This document shows positions 1-9,299 of a DNA stretch of 64,000 nucleotides, piece after piece. The notes beneath the pieces were generated by a model that saw only the letters and a program-made list of their open reading frames with translations, ran no database searches and was not told the DNA's origin. Position 1 is the stretch's first letter. The number at the start of each line of letters is the position of its first letter. Position numbers and translations under genes: made by a program. The DNA is from Thermodesulfovibrio sp. Its GTDB lineage: Bacteria > Nitrospirota > Thermodesulfovibrionia > Thermodesulfovibrionales > Thermodesulfovibrionaceae. The stretch covers positions 28,849-92,848 of the forward strand of contig JANXBK010000005.1 of the NCBI GenBank assembly GCA_025057595.1. The letters run 5' to 3'.

Positions 1-298
1 CAACAATATTTACTTCTGAGGCTGCTACTGGTTCAGAACCTGTACTTGCTGGAGTAGGCCCAAAAAATATAGCTAATGCTTGTCCTGGAGGCCAATAACC
101 TATATCTCCTACTTTTACTTTAGTTGTAGCAGTACTGTCAAGGGGCATCTTTATTCCAATTGAAAAATAAAACTCATCTCCCCACTCATTTATATCTGAT
201 TCTATAGGTAGAGAATGATAGATTCTTTTAGCACACTCTGTATCAAAGAGTTCTGCTGCTATCTGTTTGTTTTGAATAACTATCTTTATTCTAGGCAT
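1..298 (-). CDS. cyclophilin-like (TM1367 family) protein, partial
   Basis: The reverse complement gives an open frame starting [19 protein letters not shown] and running off the window edge after about 99 codons, so the 3' part is missing. The pattern (short start strand, an LPIES segment, then [11 protein letters not shown] and [20 protein letters not shown]) is that of the small cyclophilin-like beta-barrel family typified by TM1367. Members resemble cyclophilin but their activity is not established. The ATG overlaps the end of clpX by 8 bp, so it is probably the last part of the tig-clpP-clpX operon. The ORF track omits it because it is cut. Confidence 0.75.
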   Translation of the reverse strand, partial: MPRIKIVIQNKQIAAELFDTECAKRIYHSLPIESDINEWGDEFYFSIGIKMPLDSTATTKVKVGDIGYWPPGQALAIFFGPTPASTGSEPVAASEVNIV

Positions 299-1514
299 GT
301 TTTATTTTTTGTTTATAAATTAAAATTGGTGAAGTTTTTTTGTTTACCACTTCTTCATTAATTATGCATTCAGAGATTCCTTTTTCAGAGGGAATTATAT
401 ACATCACATCAAGCATTATATCCTCAAGAATACTTCGTAAAGCACGAGCTCCTGTTTTTCTCTCTATAGCTTTTTTAGCAATTGCTCTTAAAGCATCATC
501 AGTAAATGTTAATTTTACTCCATCAATACTGAAAAGCTTTTGATACTGTCTAATAAGTGCATTTTTAGGCTTTGTAAGAATATCAATTAAAGCTACCTCA
601 TCTAACTCATGAAGTGTTGCAACAACTGGAAATCTTCCAACAAATTCAGGAATCATACCGTATTTAATAAGATCCTCTGGCTCAACAAAATCAAGTATGT
701 TTTTTTCCTCTGCTTTGACTAACTCTGAGAGAAATCCTACTGTTCTTTTGCCAACTCTTCTTTTAATAATCTCTTCAAGACCAACAAATGCGCCTCCACA
801 GATAAAAAGTATATTAGTTGTATCCATTTGAATATACTCTTGATGAGGATGTTTCCTACCACCCTGTGGAGGTATATTTGCAACTGTACCTTCAACAATT
901 TTAAGAAGTGCTTGTTGTACTCCCTCTCCAGAAACATCACGTGTGATAGAGGGACTGTCTGATTTCCTACTTATCTTGTCTATTTCATCTATATAAACAA
1001 TTCCAATTTGTGCTCTCTGAATGTCAAAATTTGCATTCTGTAAAAGTTTTAGAAGTATATTTTCTACATCCTCTCCAACATATCCAGCTTCAGTCAAGGT
1101 TGTAGCATCAGCTATTGCAAAGGGAACATCAAGAAATTTTGCGAGTGTTTGAGCAAGAAGTGTTTTTCCTGTTCCAGTAGGTCCTATAAGCATAATGTTA
1201 CTTTTTTGAATCTCATCAGAAGGTGAACCTCTAAAAATTCTTTTGTAGTGATTATAAACAGCAACTGAAAGAATTTTTTTTGCTCTCTCTTGTCCAACTA
1301 CATAGTCGTTTAAAAACTTATGTATCTGTTGAGGAGTAGGAAGCTCTTTTGAACGTTCAAACTCTGTGAGCTTCTCTTCCTCCAGTATCTCATTACATAA
1401 GGAAATACACTCATTACAGATATAAACACCACTTCCAGCTATTAGTTTTTTTACTTCCCTTTGAGATTTACCACAAAAAGAGCATCTCAAAGTATCATCC
1501 GTCTTTTTTGCCAT
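291..1514 (-). CDS. clpX: ATP-dependent Clp protease ATP-binding subunit ClpX
   Basis: ClpX is the hexameric AAA+ unfoldase that recognises tagged substrates and threads them into ClpP in the cytoplasm. The 407-aa length is normal. The N-terminal zinc-binding domain has four Cys at residues 11, 14, 33 and 36. Walker A GPTGTGKT lies at 111-118, followed by the pore motif GYVGED, Walker B VYIDEIDK, the RKHPHQEY segment, the arginine-finger region IPEFVGRFP and sensor-2 GARALR. It sits 8 bp after clpP and its stop overlaps the next start, so tig, clpP, clpX and the cyclophilin-like gene are probably co-transcribed. Confidence 0.97.
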   Translation of the reverse strand: MAKKTDDTLRCSFCGKSQREVKKLIAGSGVYICNECISLCNEILEEEKLTEFERSKELPTPQQIHKFLNDYVVGQERAKKILSVAVYNHYKRIFRGSPSDEIQKSNIMLIGPTGTGKTLLAQTLAKFLDVPFAIADATTLTEAGYVGEDVENILLKLLQNANFDIQRAQIGIVYIDEIDKISRKSDSPSITRDVSGEGVQQALLKIVEGTVANIPPQGGRKHPHQEYIQMDTTNILFICGGAFVGLEEIIKRRVGKRTVGFLSELVKAEEKNILDFVEPEDLIKYGMIPEFVGRFPVVATLHELDEVALIDILTKPKNALIRQYQKLFSIDGVKLTFTDDALRAIAKKAIERKTGARALRSILEDIMLDVMYIIPSEKGISECIINEEVVNKKTSPILIYKQKIKHA

Positions 1515-1522
1515 AGTATCAC

Positions 1523-2113
1523 CTATTTAATCTTCATTGGTGATATAACTTCATCTATAATCCCATACTCTTTGGCTTCTTCTGCAGACATGAAGAAATC
1601 TCTCTCTGTGTCTTTCTGAATTCTTTCAATCGGCTGTCCTGTATGCTTTGCAAGAATCCTATTTAAAAGATCCTTCATTTTCAGTATCTCTCTTGCATGT
1701 ATCTCTACATCTGAGGCTTGTCCATAAAAGCCTCCAATTGGCTGATGAATCATAACTCGAGAGTGAGGAAGTGCAAATCTTTTACCTTTTGTTCCTGCAG
1801 CTAAAAGAATACAAGCCATAGAGGAAGCCTGTCCAACACAGTAAGTAGCTATATCTGGTTTTACATACTGCATCGTGTCATAAATTGCAAGTCCACTTGA
1901 TACCATTCCTCCTGGACTATTTATATATACATGTATGTCTTTGTCAGGATCTTCTGTCTGTAGAAAAAGAAGTTGGGCAATTACAACATTTGCTACCTGA
2001 TCATTTATTTCAGTGCCTATAAATATAATACGATCTTTAAGAAGTCTCGAGTAGATATCATAGACTCTCTCTGTTCTGCCTGTTTGCTCTATTACAATAG
2101 GTACTATACTCAC
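1523..2113 (-). CDS. clpP: ATP-dependent Clp protease proteolytic subunit ClpP
   Basis: Serine peptidase (family S14) forming the double-heptamer chamber that degrades substrates fed by ClpX. The catalytic triad can be placed at Ser98 (GQASSMA), His123 (MIHQP) and Asp172 (TERDFFMSA). The 196-aa length is typical. The start ATG overlaps the stop of tig by 4 bp and clpX follows after 8 bp, which is the classic tig-clpP-clpX order and implies translational coupling. Nothing is missing or unusual. Confidence 0.97.
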   Translation of the reverse strand: MSIVPIVIEQTGRTERVYDIYSRLLKDRIIFIGTEINDQVANVVIAQLLFLQTEDPDKDIHVYINSPGGMVSSGLAIYDTMQYVKPDIATYCVGQASSMACILLAAGTKGKRFALPHSRVMIHQPIGGFYGQASDVEIHAREILKMKDLLNRILAKHTGQPIERIQKDTERDFFMSAEEAKEYGIIDEVISPMKIK

Positions 2114-3345
2114 TTTGCCTCCTCCTTTTTTAAAACTTTAGCTTTTTGTAAGATAGTATCAATAACTTTCTTTTGAAATACATTACTACGAAGCCCCTCT
2201 AATGACCCATCCTTTGACATAAAATATTGAATTACTGCTTGAGGAGTCATACTATATTTTTTTGCAAGCTCTAAAACCTCCTTTGTTAAATCTTCTTGAG
2301 TTACTGTAATATTCTCTTTCTCTCCTATTATTTCAAGAAGAATAAAAGCTTTAATATTTCTTTTAGCTCTATCTAAAATTTTATCCATATTTTTAGTTAT
2401 ATCTATGCCTCTGGACTCGTACTCTTCTGTAATTCTTCTTATCTCCATCTCAAGAAGCCCTTCAGGAAGCTCAAAATTATGAGTTTCAATAAGCTTATTG
2501 AGAAGTTCTGCTCTCTTTCTTTCCTCTGCATACTGTTTTTTTGAGTTTTCAAGGCTTTCTCTAATATATTTCTTTAAACTTTCAAAATCTTCAAAACCTA
2601 ATTCAGCTGGAAGTTCTTCAAGAGGAATTTTACTCTTTCTTTTTACTTCCTTGAGAGAAATCTGGAAGTTAATTTTTTTACCTGCATAAGTAGCTATACT
2701 GTCTTGAGGAAACTCTATATCAAAAGAAAAGCTTTCTCCTTTTTTTCTACCCATAAATGCTCTTGAGAAGTCTTCAGGATAGGGTCCTGCACCAATTTTA
2801 TAAACATAATCTTTTATATTCTCTCCCATATCAGTCTTATAATCAAATACCACAAGATCTCCCTCCTTTACTGCCTCTTCAGTAGGCTCATAACTGCCTT
2901 TTTCTTCAGAGAGTTGATCTATTAACCTGTCAACCTCTTCATCAGTTATATCTATAGATAGTTCTTCAATCTCTATGTTTTCATAGTTTAAGTTTTCAAC
3001 TTCTGGTCTTATTTCAACTATTAAATCAAATGAAAGAGGCTCATTTCTTTTTATTTCTATCATATCTTCACTTTGAGGAGGAAGAACAGGTTTTAGATTG
3101 GCCTGTTGTACTGCCTCTCTATAGGATTCTGAAAGAAGTCTCTCTAAAACTTCAGATTTTACATCCTCTACAAACTTTTTTTCTATTATTGAAAGAGGGA
3201 CTTTGCCAGGTCGAAAGCCAGGAATATTTGCTTTTTTTTGAATCTCTTTTAATACTTTTTGAATTTCTCTCTCCACCACCTCTGCAGGTATCTCAAATTT
3301 TAGTCTTTTTTTTGTTGATGAGATCTCTTCAATTGCCTTTAACAC
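2110..3345 (-). CDS. tig: trigger factor (ribosome-associated chaperone, peptidyl-prolyl isomerase)
   Basis: Trigger factor docks at the ribosome exit tunnel and shields nascent chains. The N-terminal ribosome-binding domain carries a clear signature loop, [16 protein letters not shown], at about residues 43-58. A middle FKBP-like isomerase domain (about 150-235, starting near [12 protein letters not shown]) and a long helical C-terminal chaperone domain follow. The 411-aa length is close to the usual 420-430. The start is preceded by an AAAGGAGGC ribosome site. It lies just downstream of the tRNA-Leu gene and overlaps clpP by 4 bp. Confidence 0.96.
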   Translation of the reverse strand: MLKAIEEISSTKKRLKFEIPAEVVEREIQKVLKEIQKKANIPGFRPGKVPLSIIEKKFVEDVKSEVLERLLSESYREAVQQANLKPVLPPQSEDMIEIKRNEPLSFDLIVEIRPEVENLNYENIEIEELSIDITDEEVDRLIDQLSEEKGSYEPTEEAVKEGDLVVFDYKTDMGENIKDYVYKIGAGPYPEDFSRAFMGRKKGESFSFDIEFPQDSIATYAGKKINFQISLKEVKRKSKIPLEELPAELGFEDFESLKKYIRESLENSKKQYAEERKRAELLNKLIETHNFELPEGLLEMEIRRITEEYESRGIDITKNMDKILDRAKRNIKAFILLEIIGEKENITVTQEDLTKEVLELAKKYSMTPQAVIQYFMSKDGSLEGLRSNVFQKKVIDTILQKAKVLKKEEAK

Positions 3346-3377
3346 CTTGCCTCCTTTTATTTGTACTAATAAAAAAT

Positions 3378-3459
3378 GCCGAAGGCGGGATTTGAACCCG
3401 CACGGGATTTACCCACCAGATCCTGAATCTGGTGCGTCTGCCAGTTCCGCCACTTCGGC
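3378..3459 (-). tRNA. tRNA-Leu (anticodon CAG)
   Basis: The reverse complement folds as a class II tRNA. Acceptor stem GCCGAAG pairs with CTTCGGC; the D arm has GCG/CGC; anticodon stem CCAGA/TCTGG holds loop TTCAGGA with anticodon CAG; a long variable arm GGGTAAATCCC follows, then the T arm GCGGG-TTCAAAT-CCCGC. The extra arm and anticodon fix it as leucine. No CCA is encoded; the 3' end is followed by ATTTTTT. The gene lies between ctpA and tig on the same strand, so it may be processed from their common transcript. Confidence 0.96.
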
Positions 3460-3478
3460 TTATATTATTTTATTTGGA

Positions 3479-4753
3479 TTAGGCTGCTTTTTTCAATTTT
3501 TCAATAAGCTTCCAACTTTTTAAAATCTCTATAGCTCTTTGTAGTTGTGTATCTTCTTTTTCTTCAACTTCTTGAGGAGCTTTTTCTTGGATCTCTATCT
3601 TTTCTCCTTTTAAGTGTTTTTCAAGCTCTTTCTCTCTTACTACTGGGACTTCTTTACCGTTTTTGGATTCAATTTTTACGACAATATCAGGAATTATTCC
3701 TACTCCATGAATGCTTTTACCTTTTGGTGTATAGTATTTTGCTGTTGTAAGCTTTAATGCAGAGCCATCACTTAAAGGAATCAAACTTTGTACAGAGCCT
3801 TTACCAAAAGTCTGAACTCCTAGAACAAGAGCTCTTTTCCAATCCTGCAAAGCTCCAGCAACTATCTCTGATGCAGAAGCTGAGCCTTGATTTACAAGAA
3901 CGATCATAGTAACATCCGTATAAGAAGGTCTTAAATTTTCAGTATAATACTCCATCTTCTCTCCAGCTCTTCCCCTTATAGATACCACCAAATGCTTTGG
4001 AGGGAGAAACTGCTCTGTAACATCTACTGCCGATTGAAGAAGCCCGCCAGGATTATTTCTAAGATCAAGAATAAGGGACTGCATGCCTTGTTCACTTAGT
4101 AATTTTAAAGCAACAGAAAGATCTTGTGCGGTCGATTCCTGAAACTGTGTAAGTTTAATATATCCAATCTCTTTATCAATCATTTTATATTTTACGCTCT
4201 TTATCTTTATGATATCTCTTATAATTGTTATATCTTTAGGCTCCTTCCATCCTTCTCTTTGAATAGTTATCGTAACTGGTTTACCTTTAGGACCTCGCAT
4301 TTTTGATACAGCATCATTTATATTCATATCTTTTGTTGACTGCCCATCTATCCTGAGAATTTTATCTCCTGCTTGAATTCCTGCTTTCCATGCAGGTGTA
4401 TCCTCAATCGGTGCAATAACTGTTAAAACTCCATCCTTAATGCCAATTTGAATACCTATTCCACCAAACTCTCCTTTAGTCTCTGTTTGAAAATCTCTAT
4501 AAGCTTCAGGAGTAAGATAAGCAGAGTGAGGATCAAGACTGTTGATCATTCCTTTGATAGCAGAGATTATAAGCTCATGAGGATTTATCTCTTCAACAAA
4601 GTTCTTTTTTACTGTAGTAAAAACCTCAGTAAAAAGTTTTAAATCCCTGTAGACTATCTCTGATGATGTTTGAGCCACTGACCATCTTCCTACTGCAGCT
4701 CCAACTGTAGCTATTAAAAGAATCAATGCTATAACTTTAATTTTTTTCATCAT
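3479..4753 (-). CDS. ctpA: S41 family carboxy-terminal processing peptidase
   Basis: Periplasmic, membrane-anchored protease that trims or degrades envelope proteins from their C-terminus. An N-terminal hydrophobic segment (about residues 5-22) acts as signal or anchor. A PDZ domain follows at about 85-170 (GGIGIQIGIKDG), then the S41 catalytic domain with nucleophile Ser in QGSASASEIVAGA and general-base Lys in FGKGSVQ. The acidic, lysine-rich tail is probably flexible. It follows envC-like and ftsX by 15 bp. CtpA proteins in other Gram-negatives regulate murein hydrolases, which fits this position, but the substrate is not known. Confidence 0.92.
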   Translation of the reverse strand: MMKKIKVIALILLIATVGAAVGRWSVAQTSSEIVYRDLKLFTEVFTTVKKNFVEEINPHELIISAIKGMINSLDPHSAYLTPEAYRDFQTETKGEFGGIGIQIGIKDGVLTVIAPIEDTPAWKAGIQAGDKILRIDGQSTKDMNINDAVSKMRGPKGKPVTITIQREGWKEPKDITIIRDIIKIKSVKYKMIDKEIGYIKLTQFQESTAQDLSVALKLLSEQGMQSLILDLRNNPGGLLQSAVDVTEQFLPPKHLVVSIRGRAGEKMEYYTENLRPSYTDVTMIVLVNQGSASASEIVAGALQDWKRALVLGVQTFGKGSVQSLIPLSDGSALKLTTAKYYTPKGKSIHGVGIIPDIVVKIESKNGKEVPVVREKELEKHLKGEKIEIQEKAPQEVEEKEDTQLQRAIEILKSWKLIEKLKKAA

Positions 4754-4768
4754 TTATTTTCCTCCTTG

Positions 4769-5926
4769 CTAACTTTTAAGCCATTGTTCAGGATTAAGTG
4801 GTTTGCCTCTATATCTTATTTCAAAGTAAAGCGCTGCTGAACCAAGATTTGAGTCAACTCCCACTGTTCCTATTGTTTGTCCTGCCTTAATAAATGAGCC
4901 CTCCTTAACAGCCATAGAACCTAAATTTCCATATACAGTATAGTAACCTTCACCATGACTTATTATAACAAGGTTTTCATATCCTTTAAAATATTTTGCA
5001 TATACTACTTTACCATCAGCAACTGCTCTTACAGAAGCTCCAGGTGAAGCTTGTATATATATACCACTTTTAAAAACCGGAATATTATAAACTGGATCAG
5101 TCTGTTTACCATATCGAGATATAACTTTACCACTTACAGGCCAAATAAGGTTTCCTCTTTTTTTAACAAATTCACCTTTTAATGTGAAATCTAATTTGCC
5201 AGCTCTTTTTTCTTGTTCTTCTGTATGTTGTAGTAGTTTTGTAAGTCTTTTCGCATTCTCCTCAAGCTCTTTAATTTTCTGCTCATATAGAACTTTTTGC
5301 TGTCTTACTTTTGTAAGCAAAACTTCTTTCTCTTTCTTTTTTTGTTTTTGTTGCTGCAATGCTTGATTTAGTGAGCTTTCTTCATTTTTTAACATAACGA
5401 GAAGATTCTTTAGTTCATTTTGCTGAGTAACTAATTTATTCAACTCTTTTCTGTATTGCATAACTATTCTTTTGTCTATATTAGATACTTTTTGTAAGTT
5501 TCTTAAAACTCTGAATGCCTTGGTTGTATCAGTTTCAAAGATAACTAACAAAGTTGGATCAGGATATTTATTTATCTTCTGCATTATTTTTATTCTATTT
5601 GCAAGATAGCTCTTTCTTGATTCAAGCTGTACATGATAAGTTTTTATCTGATTTTCTGCTAAACTAACTTTTGATTGTATATTTTTAATTTTTTCCTTAT
5701 GAGTTTTAATCCTTCTGTCAAGCTCTTGAAGCTCTCTTATAACTCTATTCAAATCTTCAACTACAGTTTGTTCGGTTTTTATTGTCTCCTCAAGCTTTTT
5801 CTTCTGAATGCTTAACTCTCTTTTTATACTTTGTAACTCCTCTTGAGGCTTTGTAGCAAAACAAGGTAAAGAAAGAGAAAAAATCAATAAAATTAAGACT
5901 ATTTTAGTAAACTCTAATTTCATCAT
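4769..5926 (-). CDS. EnvC-like murein hydrolase activator (degenerate M23/LytM domain)
   Basis: Signal peptide (LILLIFSLSLPCFA), then about 200 residues of heptad-rich coiled coil, then a C-terminal LytM/M23-like domain (about 260-382). The zinc ligands of active M23 peptidases are replaced: the first GxHxGxD-type site reads IPVFKSGIYI, and the last HxH-type region reads YGNLG and YFEIRYRG. It therefore cannot be an ordinary zinc endopeptidase and matches EnvC, which is recruited by FtsEX through its coiled coil and activates septal amidases. It overlaps ftsX by 4 bp. The role is inferred from architecture and context. Confidence 0.88.
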   Translation of the reverse strand: MMKLEFTKIVLILLIFSLSLPCFATKPQEELQSIKRELSIQKKKLEETIKTEQTVVEDLNRVIRELQELDRRIKTHKEKIKNIQSKVSLAENQIKTYHVQLESRKSYLANRIKIMQKINKYPDPTLLVIFETDTTKAFRVLRNLQKVSNIDKRIVMQYRKELNKLVTQQNELKNLLVMLKNEESSLNQALQQQKQKKKEKEVLLTKVRQQKVLYEQKIKELEENAKRLTKLLQHTEEQEKRAGKLDFTLKGEFVKKRGNLIWPVSGKVISRYGKQTDPVYNIPVFKSGIYIQASPGASVRAVADGKVVYAKYFKGYENLVIISHGEGYYTVYGNLGSMAVKEGSFIKAGQTIGTVGVDSNLGSAALYFEIRYRGKPLNPEQWLKS

Positions 5927-6786
5927 TGATATTTAATTTTACCTACAGATAAGAAAGAAGAAACAACTCCTGAAAGAATACCAAAAATTGGCAGCATGTA
6001 AAAAATCTCTAAAGGAATAACTATTTGTGTTAAAACAGGAATAAACTCATAAATATGTCTTGTTTGAAGAAGGAGAAAAACAATAAAAATAAAAAGCTTA
6101 GAAAACATGCTACCTATTAAACCAATAATCGCTCCTTCAATTAAAAAGGGAAGTCTTATGTAAGAGGGAGTAGCACCTAAAAGCTTTAAGATTTCTATCT
6201 CTTCTGTTTTTTTCCAGTAAAAACTTCTAATTGTTGAATAAACTATAAATAAAACAGAAACTGTAAGTAAAATAAATATTCCTATACCAAAATTCCAAAG
6301 AGTAACTCTTATAATTTTAAGACCTGTTATTATATTTGCTGGATAGTAGACATCATCAACAAATTGAAGGCTCTTAATTTTATTAACTGTATCTTCAACT
6401 GTCGTTAGAGCTTCGTCCTTTAAATATGCTTCAATTGTATTATACAAAGGATTATATCCTATTAACTCAACTAAAGAAGGCTCCATAATATCTTTCATCT
6501 CCTTCAATGCCATATCCTTAGAAATATACTGCAGTTTGGAAAATACCCCCATTTTCTTTATTTGGTCCATTAAATAGTTTGTCTGTTCTTCTGTAATAGA
6601 ATCCTTTAAAAAAATAACTACTGCTGCTTTGGTTGTAAGTTTTTTTGTAAAAATCTCAAGATTATAAAGCAGAATTGAAATGCCAGTTATAATGAAAAAA
6701 CATACTGCTACCGTCAATACTGAAAGAAAAGTCGACCATCTGTTATTCCAAATATCTTTAATAGCTGACTGAATATGTCTCTTCAT
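5923..6786 (-). CDS. ftsX: cell division protein FtsX (permease-like)
   Basis: Integral membrane partner of FtsE in the divisome; its large outer loop binds EnvC-type coiled coils and passes on the ATPase cycle. The 287-aa protein has four predicted membrane segments: one near residues 20-42, then three in the C-terminal part beginning about 165, 215 and 255. An extracellular domain of about 120 residues lies between the first and second. The cytoplasmic IEILKLLGA motif is the FtsX/MacB-type coupling site. It overlaps both ftsE and the envC-like gene by 4 bp, implying coupled translation. Confidence 0.95.
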   Translation of the reverse strand: MKRHIQSAIKDIWNNRWSTFLSVLTVAVCFFIITGISILLYNLEIFTKKLTTKAAVVIFLKDSITEEQTNYLMDQIKKMGVFSKLQYISKDMALKEMKDIMEPSLVELIGYNPLYNTIEAYLKDEALTTVEDTVNKIKSLQFVDDVYYPANIITGLKIIRVTLWNFGIGIFILLTVSVLFIVYSTIRSFYWKKTEEIEILKLLGATPSYIRLPFLIEGAIIGLIGSMFSKLFIFIVFLLLQTRHIYEFIPVLTQIVIPLEIFYMLPIFGILSGVVSSFLSVGKIKYQ

Positions 6787-7433
6787 TGGGAAATCTTTCC
6801 ATCTTTTAATTTTAAGACTCTATAGGAAGAGCTTTGAAATAGTGTTGGATCATGTGTGGCTATAAGCACTGTACAGCCTCTGGTATTTATCTTTTTAAAT
6901 AGATTAATTATTTCTTGAGATGCCTCAGGATCAAGATTGCCTGTAGGCTCATCAGCAAGAATAATTTGAGGATTTGTTACTACTGCTCTTGCAATAGCAA
7001 TTTTCTGTTGCTCTCCACCCGAAAGAGTTCTAACTAAGGAGTCTACTTTATGTCTTAAAGCAACATCTCTTAATACATCCATAACTTTTAATTTTATCTC
7101 CTTTTCTTTCTCGCCTAATATTCTTAGTGGAAGAGCAACATTATCAAAAACTGTTAAATCTTGCCTTAGACGAAAATCTTGAAAAACAAAAGTAACAAAC
7201 CTTCTTAAACGAGGTATCTCTGAGTTTTTTATCCGAGAAAGCTCAAAATCGCCAACTTTAATCTCTCCTTCATCAGCTACTTCACTTCCAAATATTAGTT
7301 TGAGAAGAGTTGTTTTCCCTGCACCTGATGGACCAGTTATAAAAGCTAACTCACCTTTGTCAATATGAAAAGAGATTCCTTGTAGAACTGGAATCTCATT
7401 GTAGTACTTATAAACTCCTGAAAAAGTTATCAT
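6783..7433 (-). CDS. ftsE: cell division ATP-binding protein FtsE
   Basis: ABC ATPase of the FtsEX complex. Walker A GPSGAGKTT is near residues 36-44, with a Q-loop (FVFQDFRL), ABC signature LSGGEQQK and Walker B IILADEPTGNLDP. At 216 aa it is a single nucleotide-binding domain, the usual FtsE size. It overlaps ftsX (downstream) and the transketolase C-half gene (upstream) by 4 bp each, so it belongs to a tight operon going on to the envC-like gene and ctpA. Confidence 0.95.
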   Translation of the reverse strand: MITFSGVYKYYNEIPVLQGISFHIDKGELAFITGPSGAGKTTLLKLIFGSEVADEGEIKVGDFELSRIKNSEIPRLRRFVTFVFQDFRLRQDLTVFDNVALPLRILGEKEKEIKLKVMDVLRDVALRHKVDSLVRTLSGGEQQKIAIARAVVTNPQIILADEPTGNLDPEASQEIINLFKKINTRGCTVLIATHDPTLFQSSSYRVLKLKDGKISQ

Positions 7434-8413
7434 TTCTTAAAAAATTCTCTAACTGTATTTATAATATTTTCCTTAGTTAATCCGTAAAATCTTAGAAGTT
7501 CTTTATAGTCTCCAGAACATCCAAAGCAATCTTTTACACCTATTTTTTTAATCGGAATAGGATACTCCTCTGATAAAAACTCTGCAACAGCTGAACCTAA
7601 TCCACCTATGACAGAGTGTTCTTCGGCAGTTATAATTAATTTTGAATTTTTAGCTACACTAAGAATTGTCTCCACATCAAGAGGTTTTATTGTAGAAAGA
7701 TTAATCACACCAGTATCAATCCCTTCATTATTTAACTCCTCTGAGGCCCTCAAACTCTCATAAACCATAATTCCTGTGGCAATAATATTCACATCTTTTC
7801 CGAGCCTAAAAATATAAGCCTTGCCAATTTGAAATTTATAATCCTTTGGCATAACAGCTGGAACTTTTGCTCTTCCGAGTCTAACATATACTGGTCCTTG
7901 GTATTTAGCCACCTCTACAACACATTGAGCAGTCTCATAAGCATCTGCTGGAACTATTACAGTCATATCAGGAATTACCCTCATAAGAGCAATGTCTTCT
8001 AATGCCTGATGAGTGGCTCCATCTTCACCTACTGTAATTCCACCATGAGTTGCTACAATTTTTACATTAGCCTTTGAATAACATACACTCTGTCTTACCT
8101 GTTCCCAAGCTCGTCCAGATGCAAAAATAGCAAAAGTTGAAGCAAATGGAATTTTTCCTGTAAGAGCTAGTCCTGTAGCAAATCCAATCATGTCTTGCTC
8201 TGCAACCCCCATATTGAAAAATCTTTGAGGAAACTGCTTAGCAAATAAAACAGTCTTCGTTGAACAACTTAAATCAGCATCCAACACCACTATGTTAGGA
8301 TTCTTACTTCCTAATTGAGCAAGAATCATACCATAAGCATCTCTTGTTGCCATATCTTTTCCATAAAACTCTTCAATTTCGGCAATTTCTGTTATGCTCT
8401 CAGTTTTTTCCAT
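7430..8413 (-). CDS. transketolase, C-terminal subunit
   Basis: Second half of a split transketolase (pyrimidine-binding and C-terminal domains) of the non-oxidative pentose phosphate pathway. It begins near a transketolase-type DAYGMILAQLG segment, and GVAEQDMIGFATGLALTG carries the conserved Glu that activates thiamine diphosphate. The C-terminal half matches the transketolase C domain (ITAEEHSVIGGLGSAVAE). The partner gene encodes the N-half and overlaps by 14 bp. Split transketolases are common in archaea and anaerobic bacteria. A 1-deoxyxylulose-5-phosphate synthase is unlikely because the two subunits are separate and short. Confidence 0.92.
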   Translation of the reverse strand: MEKTESITEIAEIEEFYGKDMATRDAYGMILAQLGSKNPNIVVLDADLSCSTKTVLFAKQFPQRFFNMGVAEQDMIGFATGLALTGKIPFASTFAIFASGRAWEQVRQSVCYSKANVKIVATHGGITVGEDGATHQALEDIALMRVIPDMTVIVPADAYETAQCVVEVAKYQGPVYVRLGRAKVPAVMPKDYKFQIGKAYIFRLGKDVNIIATGIMVYESLRASEELNNEGIDTGVINLSTIKPLDVETILSVAKNSKLIITAEEHSVIGGLGSAVAEFLSEEYPIPIKKIGVKDCFGCSGDYKELLRFYGLTKENIINTVREFFKK

Positions 8414-9224
8414 CTGACAACTCCTTAAGAGCTATCTGAAGCTCCTCATAGGTGGGAGCAATACCATGGTATTTAACTTTTCCTTCAAATATTGATACTC
8501 CTTTACCTTTTATAGTTTTTGCAACAATCATAGTAGGCTTCTCCTTTACTTTGTCAGCTTCGTCTAAAGCTCTAACGATCTCTTCCATATTATGACCATC
8601 TATCGTAAAGACATTCCATCCGAAGGCTAAAAACTTATCCTCAATAGGATAGATATTCATAACATTATGGCAAGCTCCATCAATCTGAAGTCCGTTGTTG
8701 TCAATTATTGCACAGAGATTATCAAGTCTGTAATGAGAGGCTGCCATCGCTGCTTCCCATACTTGTCCTTCCTGTATTTCACCATCTCCTAAAAGACAGT
8801 ATACTTTTGCTGGAATTCCATCAAGTTTAAGTCCTAGAGCCATTCCACATGCAACTGAAAGCCCTTGTCCCAGTGAGCCTGTTGAAACTTCAACTCCTGG
8901 AAGACTTCGTGAGCAGGGATGACCTTGCAGGGGGGAGTTAAGCTTTCTAAGAGTTGTAAGTAAAGATTTATCAAAGTATCCTGAAATAGCCAAAGCAGCA
9001 TAAAGCACAGGCGCTGCATGGCCTTTTGAAAGTACAAATCTATCACGCTGCCTCCATTGAGGATTCTTTGGATCATGCCTCATTTTATAAAAATATAATG
9101 CTGAGACAATATCTGCTGAAGATAAACTTCCTCCTGTATGCCCAGAGCCTGCTTGAGCAAGCATTTTAACTATCTCTACTCTAAGCTGTCTTGCTTTTTC
9201 CTTTAGAAACTCTATGTCTACCAA
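8400..9224 (-). CDS. transketolase, N-terminal subunit
   Basis: Thiamine-diphosphate-binding half of the split transketolase. The ThDP motif GDGEIQEGQVWEAAMAA (about residues 146-162) and DNNGLQIDG segment are clear, as are the GSGHTGGSLSSADI and SKGHAAP motifs. A TTG start is chosen because GAGGTG lies 7 nt before it and no ATG is nearby. It is the first gene of the minus-strand operon leading into ftsE. It is divergent from polA across 75 bp. Confidence 0.92.
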   Translation of the reverse strand: MVDIEFLKEKARQLRVEIVKMLAQAGSGHTGGSLSSADIVSALYFYKMRHDPKNPQWRQRDRFVLSKGHAAPVLYAALAISGYFDKSLLTTLRKLNSPLQGHPCSRSLPGVEVSTGSLGQGLSVACGMALGLKLDGIPAKVYCLLGDGEIQEGQVWEAAMAASHYRLDNLCAIIDNNGLQIDGACHNVMNIYPIEDKFLAFGWNVFTIDGHNMEEIVRALDEADKVKEKPTMIVAKTIKGKGVSIFEGKVKYHGIAPTYEELQIALKELSDGKN

Positions 9225-9299
9225 AGTTAAACACCTCTTTTGTATTTATCTTATAATTATAAATCAAAATCACAAAAAAAGACATTAATATGTTAATTT
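9225..9299. promoter_or_regulatory. divergent promoter region with palindromic -10 sequence
   Basis: This AT-rich spacer separates the divergent transketolase and polA genes. It contains the perfect palindrome TTATAATTATAA (9251-9262), which gives a TATAAT box on each strand (plus 9252-9257, minus 9261-9256). The minus-strand box is placed about 30 nt before the TTG start of the transketolase gene. I see no convincing -35 on either side. The assignment rests on the -10 sequences only. Confidence 0.4.

Noticed and set aside
5040-5180. Active M23 endopeptidase in the EnvC-like protein
   Set aside because: The zinc ligands expected in GxHxGxD and HxH are replaced, so it is read as an activator, not a protease.
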